55,179 nucleotides of DNA, taken from assembly GCA_002171975.2 (NCBI GenBank), contig NHIO02000042.1, forward strand, positions 2,606-57,784. The letters run 5' to 3'. The notes beneath the pieces were generated by a model. That model had not been told where the DNA came from, did not search any database, and was given only the letters and a program-made list of their open reading frames with translations. Each line of letters opens with the position of its first letter. Position 1 is the stretch's first letter. A program made the position numbers and the translations under genes. Below, piece by piece: positions 36,601 to 45,195 of the stretch. This DNA is from Flavobacteriales bacterium TMED191 (GTDB lineage Bacteria; Bacteroidota; Bacteroidia; Flavobacteriales; TMED113).

Positions 36601-37029
36601 GTAGAATTCTTAGATGACGGAAGTTATAATCCTTCTTTTGGTCAACTTATAATTGGAGATTTAGACGGTGATGGAGTTTGCAATATGTTTGATAACTGCC
36701 CTGAGGACGCAAATCCTGCTCAAGAAGATTTTGATAATCCTGGAGGTACTGGTGATGCATGTGATGGTATAGGTTTGGATGAAGAAGACCTATTTAGTTA
36801 CTCAATTTATCCAAATCCTTTTTCTGACCATTCTATTATTTCTTTTGAAACTTCTAATTTTTTCAAAACTGTAATTAAGATTTTTGAACCTTCTGGAAGG
36901 TTAATATATTATAATTCAACTGATGAAAGTTTTGATAAGATTTTTAAGTCAAATCTTGCATCTGGATTCTATGTACTTGAAATAAATCAGGGTAATAAAT
37001 TTGCAAGAGATTTTTTAGTTATACAATAG
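33631..37029 (+). CDS. Giant secreted T9SS protein with Cys/Asp repeats, LamG domain and TSP3-like motifs
   Basis: The 1132-residue protein has a signal peptide (cut before Gln in FYAQNSG). An N-terminal region of about 190 residues (INDQIGAFVLLDDGGYYCAGL) is followed by Cys/Asp repeats with GCTD...DDGSC. A LamG-like domain occupies about residues 368-573 (VTISFWMSTDQLEN, KIDEVRIWSRALSNYE). More Asp-rich thrombospondin-type-3-like motifs (DLDSDGVCD, DIDGDGIIN, DSDGDGIGN, DLDGDGVCN) follow, and the end is a canonical T9SS type A domain (YSIYPNPFSDHSI ... FYVLEINQ). The repeats should be disulfide-linked and calcium-binding, and the LamG domain suggests glycan or protein binding. It follows the polysaccharide polymerase gene by 54 bases. 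The function is probably adhesion or surface structure, which is inference. Confidence 0.88.
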   Translation: MKNFLSLVFSLIYISFYAQNSGCPDVNSCNYNPSFQPPIFEEPVNTGLSMNIGIISNLPNNFEINDQIGAFVLLDDGGYYCAGLTTYQGVNTVIDVFGDDPLTLEIDGFIPDETIYFFVKRTNDASISLYTLSANLADAIDYAVSLPNSYNTNQISVLISSEIIIDVIYSCEYPVFGFNCDGSCVDLDSDGVCDLMEIYGCTDASYLEFDQFATEDDGSCINPVVLGCTDDTAFNFDILANTDDGSCIPVVIDCIDELACNFNSEANVSNPEACEYAPIGYFCDGTCIDIDGDDVCDVIDNCSEFFNPDQLDFDNDGIGNIDGYEIEDCDPDDDGDGVLDIDEVEGCTDNLAHNFSNSATEDDGSCNYYSSVDFSNMNDGLYLDDLGFEDATGVTISFWMSTDQLENGSSSEWSYLVDLGSSNNSRYVIRWRNGVKGLQAYYEGADFPLNCSEGDCYDQNSTNAIYMVPPEGTLLNLDTYDWYADNSCTARKHVTVVFCSNSTKIYIDGFMVQQSSTGLYSPAPIFNLINNSSFNKIGASNDNQIGTSWPGKIDEVRIWSRALSNYEIKARLYNDIDGDGIINSEDDDIDGDGEYQGLQCVSNCNDNDDDIDNDNILNDDDDTPNGVLGLNNNTLNILDELINNNNSGKIEGYWSFDSLNLNNQAYWDWQTGSEAYFANLSYSWAVAQQPCEQEANDSSYAATCLDNINNDCDACTPAEGCMDDGFQDWSPNPGFPADNYDSEAEIDDGLCIYYGCLDDGNHQWSRIPGLAACNYMPFANVNQFSMEEFQNPCEYPEDIFGQSYLDCQGQCLYDCDDDGACDWAPVHCYDLNYNLISQDCPEISFSSLDNCFPNLTSPNYLIEDNYNNLTGDLGSDGIQDCIDDFDYSLFSNPLQTDSDGDGIGNNCDNNSSGGDGGQEGCTDNGYLSEINGDPYNSLYPGYAACNYDFWADIDDGSCEYCYLNDCGNYPSISLGGAYDCLGYCADYIDEVEFLDDGSYNPSFGQLIIGDLDGDGVCNMFDNCPEDANPAQEDFDNPGGTGDACDGIGLDEEDLFSYSIYPNPFSDHSIISFETSNFFKTVIKIFEPSGRLIYYNSTDESFDKIFKSNLASGFYVLEINQGNKFARDFLVIQ

Positions 37030-37030
37030 C

Positions 37031-37600
37031 TTATTGTTTAACTCTTTCTAAATAATTTCCAGAGTTTGTGTCGATTTTAACAATATCTCCTTGATTAATA
37101 AATAGAGGGACTCTTACTTCTGCTCCTGTTTCTGTTGTTGCAGGTTTTAGAGCATTAGTAGCTGTATTCCCCTTTTCGCCAGGCTCAGTAAATTCTATTT
37201 TTAAATTTACATTTAATGGTAGTGTACAAGAAAGTGGTTTTTCTTGTTCTGCATGAAACATGATTTCAACAGTACTTCCTTCTTTTAAGTATTGTGGAGC
37301 ATTTATTAAATCTTTTTGAATTGCAATTTGCTCAAAGTCTTTTTGATTCATAAAGTGGAATGTTTCAGCACCTTCTTGATAAAGAAATTGATAGGATCTA
37401 TTTTCGATTCTTACTATTTCTATTTTTACACCAGCAGTAAATGTATTTTCAAGAACTCTAGATGTATTAAGGTTCCTAATTTTTGTTCTCACAAATGCTG
37501 GTCCCTTACCAGGTTTGACATGTTGAAAGGATTCAATTTTCCATAAATCTCCATTATGTTTGATACATAATCCGTTTTTAAAATCTGCTGTTGTTGCCAT
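37031..37600 (-). CDS. efp: Elongation factor P
   Basis: The 189-residue protein shows the three beta-barrel domains of EF-P: TADFKNGLCIKHNGDLW at the N-terminus, the loop QHVKPGKGPAFVRTK with the Lys that lies at the peptidyl-tRNA CCA end, and a C-terminal domain with NATTETGAEVRVPLFINQGDIVKI-like sequence. EF-P relieves ribosome stalling on polyproline runs. It lies 1 base after lpxA, as the last gene of the lipid A operon, and one base from the stop of the giant T9SS gene. Confidence 0.96.
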   Translation of the reverse strand: MATTADFKNGLCIKHNGDLWKIESFQHVKPGKGPAFVRTKIRNLNTSRVLENTFTAGVKIEIVRIENRSYQFLYQEGAETFHFMNQKDFEQIAIQKDLINAPQYLKEGSTVEIMFHAEQEKPLSCTLPLNVNLKIEFTEPGEKGNTATNALKPATTETGAEVRVPLFINQGDIVKIDTNSGNYLERVKQ

Positions 37601-37601
37601 A

Positions 37602-38375
37602 TTAATAAAAGCCTTTAACTATTCCGGTTTTGGAATTTTTAATGAATTTAACAATTTCTTCTTTCTCTTTTGAATTTTCTTTATTTTTTTCTATTAATTC
37701 AATTGCTTGTGAAATATTATTTCCTTCTTGAAAAATCACCCTATAACATTTATTGATAATTTTAATAGATTCTTGGTTAAATTTATTTCTAGTTAACCCA
37801 ATTTTATTTACACCTATATATCTGAGTGGTTCTTTTGCTACTTTAATATATGGAGGAACATTTTTTCTGACTAATGAACCCCCTGAAACCATACTGAATT
37901 TTCCTATTTTACTAAATTGTTGAATTGCCGATAATCCACCAATGATAGCATGTTCATCAATTTCAACATGACCAGCAATCGCTACCCCATTTGCAATAAT
38001 GACATTGTTTTTGATTATGCAATCATGAGCAACATGGGAATAAGCCATTAAAAAACAGTTATCACCAACTATAGTAGAATTATTATAATTTGTTCCTCTG
38101 TTAATTGTTACACATTCTCTTATAGTAGTATTATTTCCTATTACAGTAGTTGTTTTTTCCCCTTTAAATTTTAGGTCTTGTGGAATAGCTGAGATTACTG
38201 CCCCTGGAAATATTTTAACATTGGATCCTATTTGTGCCCCTGGAAATATTGTAACATTAGATCCAATCCAACAGTTATCACCAATAGTTACATTATCATG
38301 TATAGTAGAAAAAGAATCTATAGAAAGGTTCTTTCCAATTTTTGCTTTTGTACTAATGTCTGTAAGTTTAGTCAT
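37602..38375 (-). CDS. lpxA: UDP-N-acetylglucosamine acyltransferase
   Basis: The 257-residue left-handed beta-helix protein has hexapeptide repeats (IGDNCWIGSNVTIFPGAQIGSNVKIF), the catalytic His in AYSHVAHDCIIKNN, and the C-terminal helical part of LpxA. It transfers a 3-hydroxyacyl chain from ACP to UDP-GlcNAc, the first step of lipid A synthesis. The start at ATG 38375 overlaps the end of lpxC-fabZ by 8 bases, so the two are coupled. Confidence 0.95.
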   Translation of the reverse strand: MTKLTDISTKAKIGKNLSIDSFSTIHDNVTIGDNCWIGSNVTIFPGAQIGSNVKIFPGAVISAIPQDLKFKGEKTTTVIGNNTTIRECVTINRGTNYNNSTIVGDNCFLMAYSHVAHDCIIKNNVIIANGVAIAGHVEIDEHAIIGGLSAIQQFSKIGKFSMVSGGSLVRKNVPPYIKVAKEPLRYIGVNKIGLTRNKFNQESIKIINKCYRVIFQEGNNISQAIELIEKNKENSKEKEEIVKFIKNSKTGIVKGFY

Positions 38376-39729
38376 CTTTTTCTTTTACAATTTTTGCCAT
38401 TAATTCCGCTTCTGTAACTACTTGGTCGTTAACATATGCTTTTGCTTCCATATGGCAAATTCCTCTCCTTATTGGAGATAATAGGTTTAATTTAAACATT
38501 AATATACAATTTGGTTCTACTTTTTGTTTAAATTTAACTTTATCAATTTTCATAAAATATGTAAGATAGTTTTCGGGGTCTTCTACACTATTCAATGCTA
38601 AAATACCACCAGTTTGAGCCATAGCTTCAATTTGTAAGACTCCCGGCATAACTGGTGCACCAGGAAAATGTCCTTTAAAATAATATTCGTTAGATTTAAC
38701 ATATTTGATTCCAGTAACCGAATTGTCTGAAAGTTCTATGATTTCATCAATAAATAAAAAGGGCTCTCTATGTGGAAGAATTTTTTTTATATCATTAATT
38801 TTCATTAATGGCCGTATATTGTTTTGATTCATATTGTTATGAATTTGAGAAAATAATTTTTGTGTAAAAAGTACATTAATTTTATGGCCAGGTTTATTGG
38901 CAATTATCTTACCTTTTATTTCATATCCTGCGAGTGCCATGTCACCAATTAAGTCTAGTAATTTATGTTTTGCTTGTTCATTTTCATAAAGGAGTTTTTT
39001 TTCATTTAAAATGCCTTGATTTATTTTCTTTGTTTTTTGAGGCAATAGTTTAGAAAATTCACCTAACTGGTCTATAGATGTATCTTGTTCAACAAAAACA
39101 ATTGCATTATCAATATTACCACCTTTAATTAGATTTAAATTTACTAATTGCGATATTTCATGTAAAAAACAAAATGTTCTTGCTGGTGCTATTTCTAGTT
39201 TAAAATCTTTTAAATTTCTTAAACTTGCTTGTTGAGGTTTTAATATTTTTGAGTTGTAGTCAATTTTGACATTTATTTCAAGTGTGTTTTGTGGAAAAAA
39301 TTCAATTTTAGAATCTCCATCCTCAATCTTAAAATAATTACTTGGCTTAATAATTTTTCTTTTTACATTTTGATCTATAATTCCTGCTTGTTCAATTTTT
39401 TTAATTATTAATTTTGCACTGCCGTCTAAAATAGGAATCTCAGGGCCATCCACTTTAATCAACAAATTAGTTATTGATAATGCAAATAATGTTGCTAACA
39501 AATGTTCTACAGTTTCAATAGTAGCATTATTTTCTTTTAAAACAGTTCGTCTTTTTGTTTTATGAATATTTTTAATTGATGCAGATATTTGTGGTTTACC
39601 TTTTAGATCTACTCTTTGAAATATAATTCCTGTATTTTCGTGAGCGGGCATAAAACATACATTAGTAAATCGTCCTGTGTGAAGTCCTTCCCCTGAAATT
39701 GAGATACTATTTTTTATTGTTTTTTGCAA
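38368..39729 (-). CDS. lpxC: Bifunctional LpxC deacetylase / FabZ dehydratase fusion
   Basis: The 453-residue protein joins LpxC (residues 1-300: VEHLLATLFAL with a zinc His, HKLLDLIGDMALAG with His and Asp, KPGHKINVLF) to FabZ (305-453: ILPHREPFLFIDEI, GHFPGAPVMPGVLQIEAMAQ with the catalytic His and Glu). LpxC deacetylates UDP-3-O-acyl-GlcNAc, the committed step of lipid A; FabZ dehydrates 3-hydroxyacyl-ACP for membrane lipids. One polypeptide thus uses both ends of the 3-hydroxyacyl-ACP branch point. The fusion is known in Bacteroidota. The only start at the conserved N-terminus is TTG 39729, 2 bases after lpxD. Confidence 0.95.
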   Translation of the reverse strand: MQKTIKNSISISGEGLHTGRFTNVCFMPAHENTGIIFQRVDLKGKPQISASIKNIHKTKRRTVLKENNATIETVEHLLATLFALSITNLLIKVDGPEIPILDGSAKLIIKKIEQAGIIDQNVKRKIIKPSNYFKIEDGDSKIEFFPQNTLEINVKIDYNSKILKPQQASLRNLKDFKLEIAPARTFCFLHEISQLVNLNLIKGGNIDNAIVFVEQDTSIDQLGEFSKLLPQKTKKINQGILNEKKLLYENEQAKHKLLDLIGDMALAGYEIKGKIIANKPGHKINVLFTQKLFSQIHNNMNQNNIRPLMKINDIKKILPHREPFLFIDEIIELSDNSVTGIKYVKSNEYYFKGHFPGAPVMPGVLQIEAMAQTGGILALNSVEDPENYLTYFMKIDKVKFKQKVEPNCILMFKLNLLSPIRRGICHMEAKAYVNDQVVTEAELMAKIVKEKDD

Positions 39730-39731
39730 TA

Positions 39732-40724
39732 TTATTTTTTAAGTTGATTAATTATTTTGGGCAATTTTTTAAAGCATACATATGCTTTTTGAAAATCTTT
39801 TATATCAAAAGCAAGTGGTCCCTGTATTGTTTTTCCATCAGGTATGTTTTTTATAACACCTGATTTACCTGCTATCTTCACATTTTTGCCAATTTGTAAA
39901 TGATCAGCTATAGCAACTTGACCTCCAATCATACAATTGTTGCCAATTTTTGTTGACCCTGCAATACCAGTTTGTGCTGCGATAACAGTGTTGGATCCAA
40001 TTGTTACATTATGACCAACCTGTATAAGGTTATCTAATTTAACGCCATCTTGTATGATAGTATTGTCAAGTGAGCCTCTATCAATGGTTGTATTAGCTCC
40101 AATTTCTACGAAATTTTTTATGATAACTTGCCCAATTTGGGGCATTTTAGAAAACCTATTTTTTTTATTTGGAATGAATCCAAATCCATCTGCACCTATT
40201 ATTGCACCTGCATGAATTGTACAATGGTCGCCAATTTCTGAACTATCATATATAGTAACATTTGGACCAATTTCTGTGTCTTTACCAATATGACAATTTG
40301 GATATATAATAGTATTTGGATGAATAGTACAATGATCTTCTATAGAAACATTTTCCATAATTATAACATTATCTCCAATTATTACTTTTGAACCAATCTT
40401 AGATTTTGAGTGTATAATCGCAGAAGATGCAATTTTATCATAGTATTGTTTTTTTGGTGAAAATTTATTTATGATTTCTGCAAATTTTTGTGCAGGATTA
40501 TCAGTTTTTATAATAGTATTAGCAGTTGAGATTTCTATCTTTGGAACAATTATTAAAGATGCTTTATTAGATTGTAAGTGTTTTTTGTATTTAATGTCAG
40601 ATAAGAATGTAACATCGCCTTTTTTTGAACTTTCTATATTTGAAAAAGATGATATAATAATTTCAGGATCTCCAATAAGCTCTCCTTTGATAATTTTACA
40701 TATTTCTGATGCAGTTATTTTCAT
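39732..40724 (-). CDS. lpxD: UDP-3-O-acylglucosamine N-acyltransferase
   Basis: The 330-residue protein has an N-terminal uridine-binding domain ([35 protein letters not shown]) followed by hexapeptide repeats and the catalytic His in [27 protein letters not shown] (shortened: QVGHNVTIG). LpxD adds the second 3-hydroxyacyl chain in lipid A synthesis. It lies 25 bases after the HD hydrolase gene and 2 bases before lpxC-fabZ. Confidence 0.95.
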   Translation of the reverse strand: MKITASEICKIIKGELIGDPEIIISSFSNIESSKKGDVTFLSDIKYKKHLQSNKASLIIVPKIEISTANTIIKTDNPAQKFAEIINKFSPKKQYYDKIASSAIIHSKSKIGSKVIIGDNVIIMENVSIEDHCTIHPNTIIYPNCHIGKDTEIGPNVTIYDSSEIGDHCTIHAGAIIGADGFGFIPNKKNRFSKMPQIGQVIIKNFVEIGANTTIDRGSLDNTIIQDGVKLDNLIQVGHNVTIGSNTVIAAQTGIAGSTKIGNNCMIGGQVAIADHLQIGKNVKIAGKSGVIKNIPDGKTIQGPLAFDIKDFQKAYVCFKKLPKIINQLKK

Positions 40725-40749
40725 TATTTATTTAATTTTTTTCAAAAAA

Positions 40750-41982
40750 CTAAAGTTCTTTTGGATAACAAATATAATGTTTAGTAATTCTGGAATTCTT
40801 AGAATTCATATTAATTTCATTTTTAATCTCCGATAGATTAACAATAACGTTATTCTTTTTTAAAAATTTGATTTCATTATTTACAAAATTATATGTTTGA
40901 TTATTAATGCTTATTGGAAAAATTAAATAGCTAGTATCGTTGAGTGTTAATTTAAATTTTTTCATAGCTATACTTTGTAGTCTTCGAATCTCCTTTTTAA
41001 TATTTTTTTTCTCAAAAGTTTTAATTTTTAATAGCTTTCTATTAATAATTGAATTAGATAAGATTTTCAATACTTGGTCTTCGGAATGAGTCCAGCTTTT
41101 TAGACATGTTAGAAGGTCTGAGTCATCAATTAATGCAAACTTGTCAAGTAATTTATGTTTATTAAAAAAAATTAGATTGATAGCATTCTTCTCATTAAGA
41201 AATACTTTAAAATTAGGGGTAGAATAAATGTTAAAACCATTTTGTGTTAATTCTTTTGCTCTTTTTAATACTTGCATTAATGTATATTCAGCAGATAATA
41301 CAGTTTTATGTAAGTAAACTTGCCAGTACATTAATTTTCTAGCTATAATAAATTTTTCAATTGAATATAAACCTTTATAATCAACAACTAGTTCTTGATT
41401 ATAAACATTTAATGTACTAATTATTCTATCAGAATTTATTATTCCTTCATTAACACCAGAATAAAAACTATCTCTGTTTAAGTAGTCTAGTCTATCAACA
41501 TCAAGTTGACTTGATATTAACTGATTTAGATATGTTTTTTTATGTTTTTTTTGAAAAATATCAATTGCCATTGATAATTTTTGATCAAAGATCTCGTTTA
41601 GTCTTTGCATGAATAGTAAAGAAATTGTTTCATGGGACAAATTGTTTACTATAGACTTTTCTAATGCATGAGAAAATGGTCCATGACCAATATCGTGTAA
41701 TAATATAGCGACTAAACTTGCCTCATGTTCTTGTTTAGTAATAGAATGTCCTTTGGTTTTTAATGTATTTATAGCTTGATTCATGAGGTGCATTGCACCA
41801 ATAGCATGATGAAAACGGCTGTGATTTGCTCCAGGGTAAACTAATGATGATAAACCAAGTTGCGAAATTCTTCTTAGTCTTTGAAAAAATGGATGTTCTA
41901 TGAGCTGCCAAATTAAATCAAAAGGAATATTAATAAATCCATAAATTGGATCATTAATGATTTTATTTTTAGGATATGACAT
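40750..41982 (-). CDS. HD-domain phosphohydrolase
   Basis: The 410-residue protein shows the HD metal site: RFHHAIGAMH near 57-66, LLHDIGHGPFSHALE near 95, and an Asp in LDVDRLDYLNRDSFYSGV. It resembles the YdhJ/dGTPase-like HD hydrolases of Bacteroidota, which may act on nucleotides; the substrate is not known. In many Bacteroidota it sits upstream of lpxD, as here. It is divergent from porX, with a 47-base gap. Confidence 0.85.
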   Translation of the reverse strand: MSYPKNKIINDPIYGFINIPFDLIWQLIEHPFFQRLRRISQLGLSSLVYPGANHSRFHHAIGAMHLMNQAINTLKTKGHSITKQEHEASLVAILLHDIGHGPFSHALEKSIVNNLSHETISLLFMQRLNEIFDQKLSMAIDIFQKKHKKTYLNQLISSQLDVDRLDYLNRDSFYSGVNEGIINSDRIISTLNVYNQELVVDYKGLYSIEKFIIARKLMYWQVYLHKTVLSAEYTLMQVLKRAKELTQNGFNIYSTPNFKVFLNEKNAINLIFFNKHKLLDKFALIDDSDLLTCLKSWTHSEDQVLKILSNSIINRKLLKIKTFEKKNIKKEIRRLQSIAMKKFKLTLNDTSYLIFPISINNQTYNFVNNEIKFLKKNNVIVNLSEIKNEINMNSKNSRITKHYICYPKEL

Positions 41983-42029
41983 TTATTTGATTTTTATAAT
42001 ATAAATTTAAAAAACAAAAACATACAAAT

Positions 42030-43580
42030 ATGGATTCTTGTACTATTTTATGGATTGATGATGAAGTAGATTCATTAAAATCACACTTATTATTTCTCAA
42101 AGATAAGGGTTTTTCCGTCAATACAATTTCTAATGGCTATGATGCAATACAGATGGTTGTTGAAAATCACTATGATTTAATTTTTTTAGATGAAAATATG
42201 CCTGGATTAAGTGGTTTAGATACGCTTTCTAAATTAAAGGAAATTACTAATTCGCCTGTCATTATGATTACAAAAAGTGAACAAGAGCATATTATGGAAG
42301 ATGCAATAGGTTCTAAGATATCAGATTACTTAATTAAGCCTGTAAACCCTCATCAAATACTTTTGTCAATTAAAAAGCATCTAAAATTTTCTGAACTTGT
42401 CACTAATAAAACTAATTCCGATTATCGTAAAGAGTTTTTATCTATTGGTGATATGATTAGTAGTATTCATTCATTTGATGATTGGGTGAAGATTTATAAA
42501 AAAATAATTTATTGGGAGTTGCAACTTGATTCATTAGATGACAACAATATGCTTGATATTTTATTGAACCAAAAAAAAGAAGCAAATAATTCTTTTTTTA
42601 AATATATCAAAAATAATTACCATGAATTTGTTAAAGATAATAATTCGCATAATGTAGTTATGTCAAATAATATTTTTAAAAAATATATTTCATCTTTAAC
42701 TACAGATAAGACTTGTACATTTTTTTTACTTATAGATAATCTTAGATTAGATCAGTGGAGGTTAATAGAGCCTTTATTATCTTCTTATTTTTCCATTAAT
42801 GAAGATACATATTGTAGTATTTTACCTACTGCAACTCAGTATGCTCGAAATGCAATTTTTTCTGGTTTAATGCCTGCTGAAATTAAACAAAAATATCCTA
42901 ATATGTGGTTAGATGATAATGATGAAGGTGGAAAAAATTTATATGAAAAAGATCTATTAATGGAACAATTAAAGCAATTATCATGTTCTCAAAATATATC
43001 ATTTAATAAAGTTTTTAACCTTGAGCATGGTCAAAAAATGGTTAATAGACTAAATGAGTTCCTTACCAAATCGTTAAATGTTATTATATATAACTTTGTA
43101 GATATTTTATCACATGCAAAAACAGATATGAAAATGATTAAAGAACTAGCTAATAATGAAAAAGCATATCGCGATTTAACTTTGACATGGTTTAAAAACT
43201 CTCCTCTTTTTGAAATGTTAAAAAAGCTTTCTAATCATGACGTGAATATTATAATTACATCTGATCATGGGACAATGAATGTGATGGAACCTAGTAAGGT
43301 TGTTGGAGAGAAAAGTATATCTAGTAATCTACGTTATAAAACAGGTAGAAAAATTAAATTTGAAAAGAAGGATGTGTTCCATGTGGATGATCCTGAATCT
43401 GTTATGTTGCCTAAATCTAATGTTAGCGCTTCATATATTTTTGCTGCACCAAATAAATACTTTGTTTACCCTAATAATTATAATCATTATGCACATCACT
43501 ATATTAATACATATCAACATGGTGGTGTCTCAATGGAGGAAATGATCATACCCATTGTCTCTTTAAAACCTAAACGATAA
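42030..43580 (+). CDS. porX: PorX, T9SS response regulator with PglZ alkaline-phosphatase-like domain
   Basis: The 516-residue protein has a receiver domain at 1-120 with acidic pocket Asp10-Asp11, phosphoacceptor Asp54 in FLDENMPGLSG, Thr in MITKSE and Lys in LIKPVNPH. A helical linker leads to a PglZ domain with FLLIDNLRLDQW, the Thr nucleophile region in LPTATQYARNAIF, and metal ligands in IITSDHGTMNV and QHGGVSMEEMI. In Porphyromonas and Flavobacterium PorX works with the kinase PorY to control T9SS genes. Its presence shows that this organism is likely to run T9SS under PorX control. It overlaps tsaE by one base (TAATG). Confidence 0.95.
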   Translation: MDSCTILWIDDEVDSLKSHLLFLKDKGFSVNTISNGYDAIQMVVENHYDLIFLDENMPGLSGLDTLSKLKEITNSPVIMITKSEQEHIMEDAIGSKISDYLIKPVNPHQILLSIKKHLKFSELVTNKTNSDYRKEFLSIGDMISSIHSFDDWVKIYKKIIYWELQLDSLDDNNMLDILLNQKKEANNSFFKYIKNNYHEFVKDNNSHNVVMSNNIFKKYISSLTTDKTCTFFLLIDNLRLDQWRLIEPLLSSYFSINEDTYCSILPTATQYARNAIFSGLMPAEIKQKYPNMWLDDNDEGGKNLYEKDLLMEQLKQLSCSQNISFNKVFNLEHGQKMVNRLNEFLTKSLNVIIYNFVDILSHAKTDMKMIKELANNEKAYRDLTLTWFKNSPLFEMLKKLSNHDVNIIITSDHGTMNVMEPSKVVGEKSISSNLRYKTGRKIKFEKKDVFHVDDPESVMLPKSNVSASYIFAAPNKYFVYPNNYNHYAHHYINTYQHGGVSMEEMIIPIVSLKPKR

Positions 43581-43996
43581 TGCAAAGGTGTTATGACATA
43601 TCTAATTTAGACAAGTTATCGTCTGTTGCATTAGAATTGTTAACCTTGTCAGATAATCGTATCTTTGTGATTGAAGGTGAGTTAGGTGCTGGAAAAACAA
43701 CATTAGTTAAACATATGTGTAATCAATTAAAAATTGTCGATTCTGTTTCAAGTCCTACGTTTTCAATTGTTAATGAGTACTGGCTTGTAAATGGTGACAA
43801 ATGTTTTCATTTTGATTTTTACAGATTGAACACTTTAAAAGAAGCTATAATGCTTGGAGTAGATTCTTATTTTAATTCAGGTTTTTATTGCTTTATTGAA
43901 TGGCCCGATTTAGTTAAATCCATATTGCCTTCTAAATATCATCAAATTAGATTAACATCAACAAATAATACTCGCGAATTATTATATATAAAATAA
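43580..43996 (+). CDS. tsaE: tRNA threonylcarbamoyladenosine biosynthesis ATPase TsaE
   Basis: The 138-residue protein has a Walker A GELGAGKTTLVKHM near 37 and the TsaE motif SSPTFSIVNEYW, then FHFDFYRLNTLKEA. TsaE supports synthesis of the t6A modification at position 37 of ANN-decoding tRNAs, with TsaB and TsaD. It is translationally coupled to porX and followed after 6 bases by alanine dehydrogenase. Confidence 0.93.
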   Translation: MQRCYDISNLDKLSSVALELLTLSDNRIFVIEGELGAGKTTLVKHMCNQLKIVDSVSSPTFSIVNEYWLVNGDKCFHFDFYRLNTLKEAIMLGVDSYFNSGFYCFIEWPDLVKSILPSKYHQIRLTSTNNTRELLYIK

Positions 43997-44002
43997 CATA
44001 TT

Positions 44003-45193
44003 ATGGGAAATAATTTCTTATCATTCTCCGAAGCTGGTTTTACCCTTCCTCAAGAAGAAGTGATTGAATTAAAATCTAAAAATAAAAAATTAACTATTGG
44101 TATACCCAAAGAAGTATTATTACAAGAAAAGAGAATTGGTTTGGTACCTGATGCAGTTAATTTACTAACACTTAATAATCATAGTGTTATTGTTCAGAGT
44201 GGAGTCGGTCAAATAATTAATTTTACAGATAAAGATTATAGCGATTGTGGAGCAAGGATTGTGAATACAGCTAAGGAAGTTTATCAAGCTGATATTATTT
44301 TAAAGGTATCCCCACCTACAAATGATGAAATTAAGTTGATGAAACAAAATCAAACTTTAATTTCGGCATTGCAATTAAAAATTCAAAAACCAGATTTTTT
44401 CATTCAATTAATGGAGAAAAAAATTACAGCAATTGCTTATGATTATATTCAGGATGAAGATGGGATTTTCCCTGTTGTTCGTTCCATGAGTGAAATTGCA
44501 GGTAATGCGTCTGTTTTAATTGCAGCAGAATGTTTAAGTAATTTAAATAATGGTAAAGGTCTATTAATGGGCGGTGTTGCTGGAGTTAGTACTACAGATA
44601 TTGTTATTTTAGGTGCCGGTACTGTCGGTGAATTTGCTGCAAGATCTACAATTGGTTTAGGGGCTTCTGTTAAGATTTTTGATAATTCTTTATATAAATT
44701 AAGAAGAATTCAAGATAAATTAAATACTCGAGTTGATACTAACATGATAAATCCAAAAGCATTGGAAAAAGCAGTTAGACGTGCTGATGTAGTGATTGGT
44801 GCTATTCGCACAAAAAGTGGTCGTACACCCTGCGTAATTTCTGAAGATATGGTTAAGTTAATGAAACCAGGATCAGTAGTTATTGATGTAAGTATTGATA
44901 GGGGAGGTTGTATAGAAACATCTGAAGTTACATCACATAAATCACCTACTTTTATTAAGCATGGTGTAATTCATTATTGTGTGCCAAATATTCCATCTAG
45001 AGTAGCAAGAACGGCCTCTTTTTCATTAAGTAATATTTTTGCATCATTATTACTACAAATTGGTGATCATGGTGGAGTTAATCAAATCATTTATAATAAT
45101 CCAAATATTGGTCAGGGAGCCTATATTATTAATGGTCAGTTAGTTAATAAAGGTATATCTGACTGGTTTAACTTGCCATATCAAGCATTATAA
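44003..45193 (+). CDS. ald: Alanine dehydrogenase
   Basis: The 396-residue protein shows the Ala dehydrogenase/PNT N-domain (IGIPKEVLLQEKRIGLVPDAV) and the Rossmann DIVILGAGTVGEFAARSTIGLGA with KIFDNSLYKL, then RGGCIETSE and the C-terminal GVIHYCVPNIPSRVARTASFSLSN. It uses NAD to interconvert alanine and pyruvate. The N-terminal extension SFSEAGFTLPQEE is typical of the Bacteroidota form. It follows tsaE by 6 bases and precedes the DUF4258-like gene by 2. Confidence 0.95.
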   Translation: MGNNFLSFSEAGFTLPQEEVIELKSKNKKLTIGIPKEVLLQEKRIGLVPDAVNLLTLNNHSVIVQSGVGQIINFTDKDYSDCGARIVNTAKEVYQADIILKVSPPTNDEIKLMKQNQTLISALQLKIQKPDFFIQLMEKKITAIAYDYIQDEDGIFPVVRSMSEIAGNASVLIAAECLSNLNNGKGLLMGGVAGVSTTDIVILGAGTVGEFAARSTIGLGASVKIFDNSLYKLRRIQDKLNTRVDTNMINPKALEKAVRRADVVIGAIRTKSGRTPCVISEDMVKLMKPGSVVIDVSIDRGGCIETSEVTSHKSPTFIKHGVIHYCVPNIPSRVARTASFSLSNIFASLLLQIGDHGGVNQIIYNNPNIGQGAYIINGQLVNKGISDWFNLPYQAL

Positions 45194-45195
45194 TT

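Noticed and set aside
37023-37037. Six-base hairpin ACAATA-GCT-TATTGT between the giant gene and efp
   Set aside because: It is short, A/T-rich and lacks a clean T run on either strand, so a terminator call is not supported.
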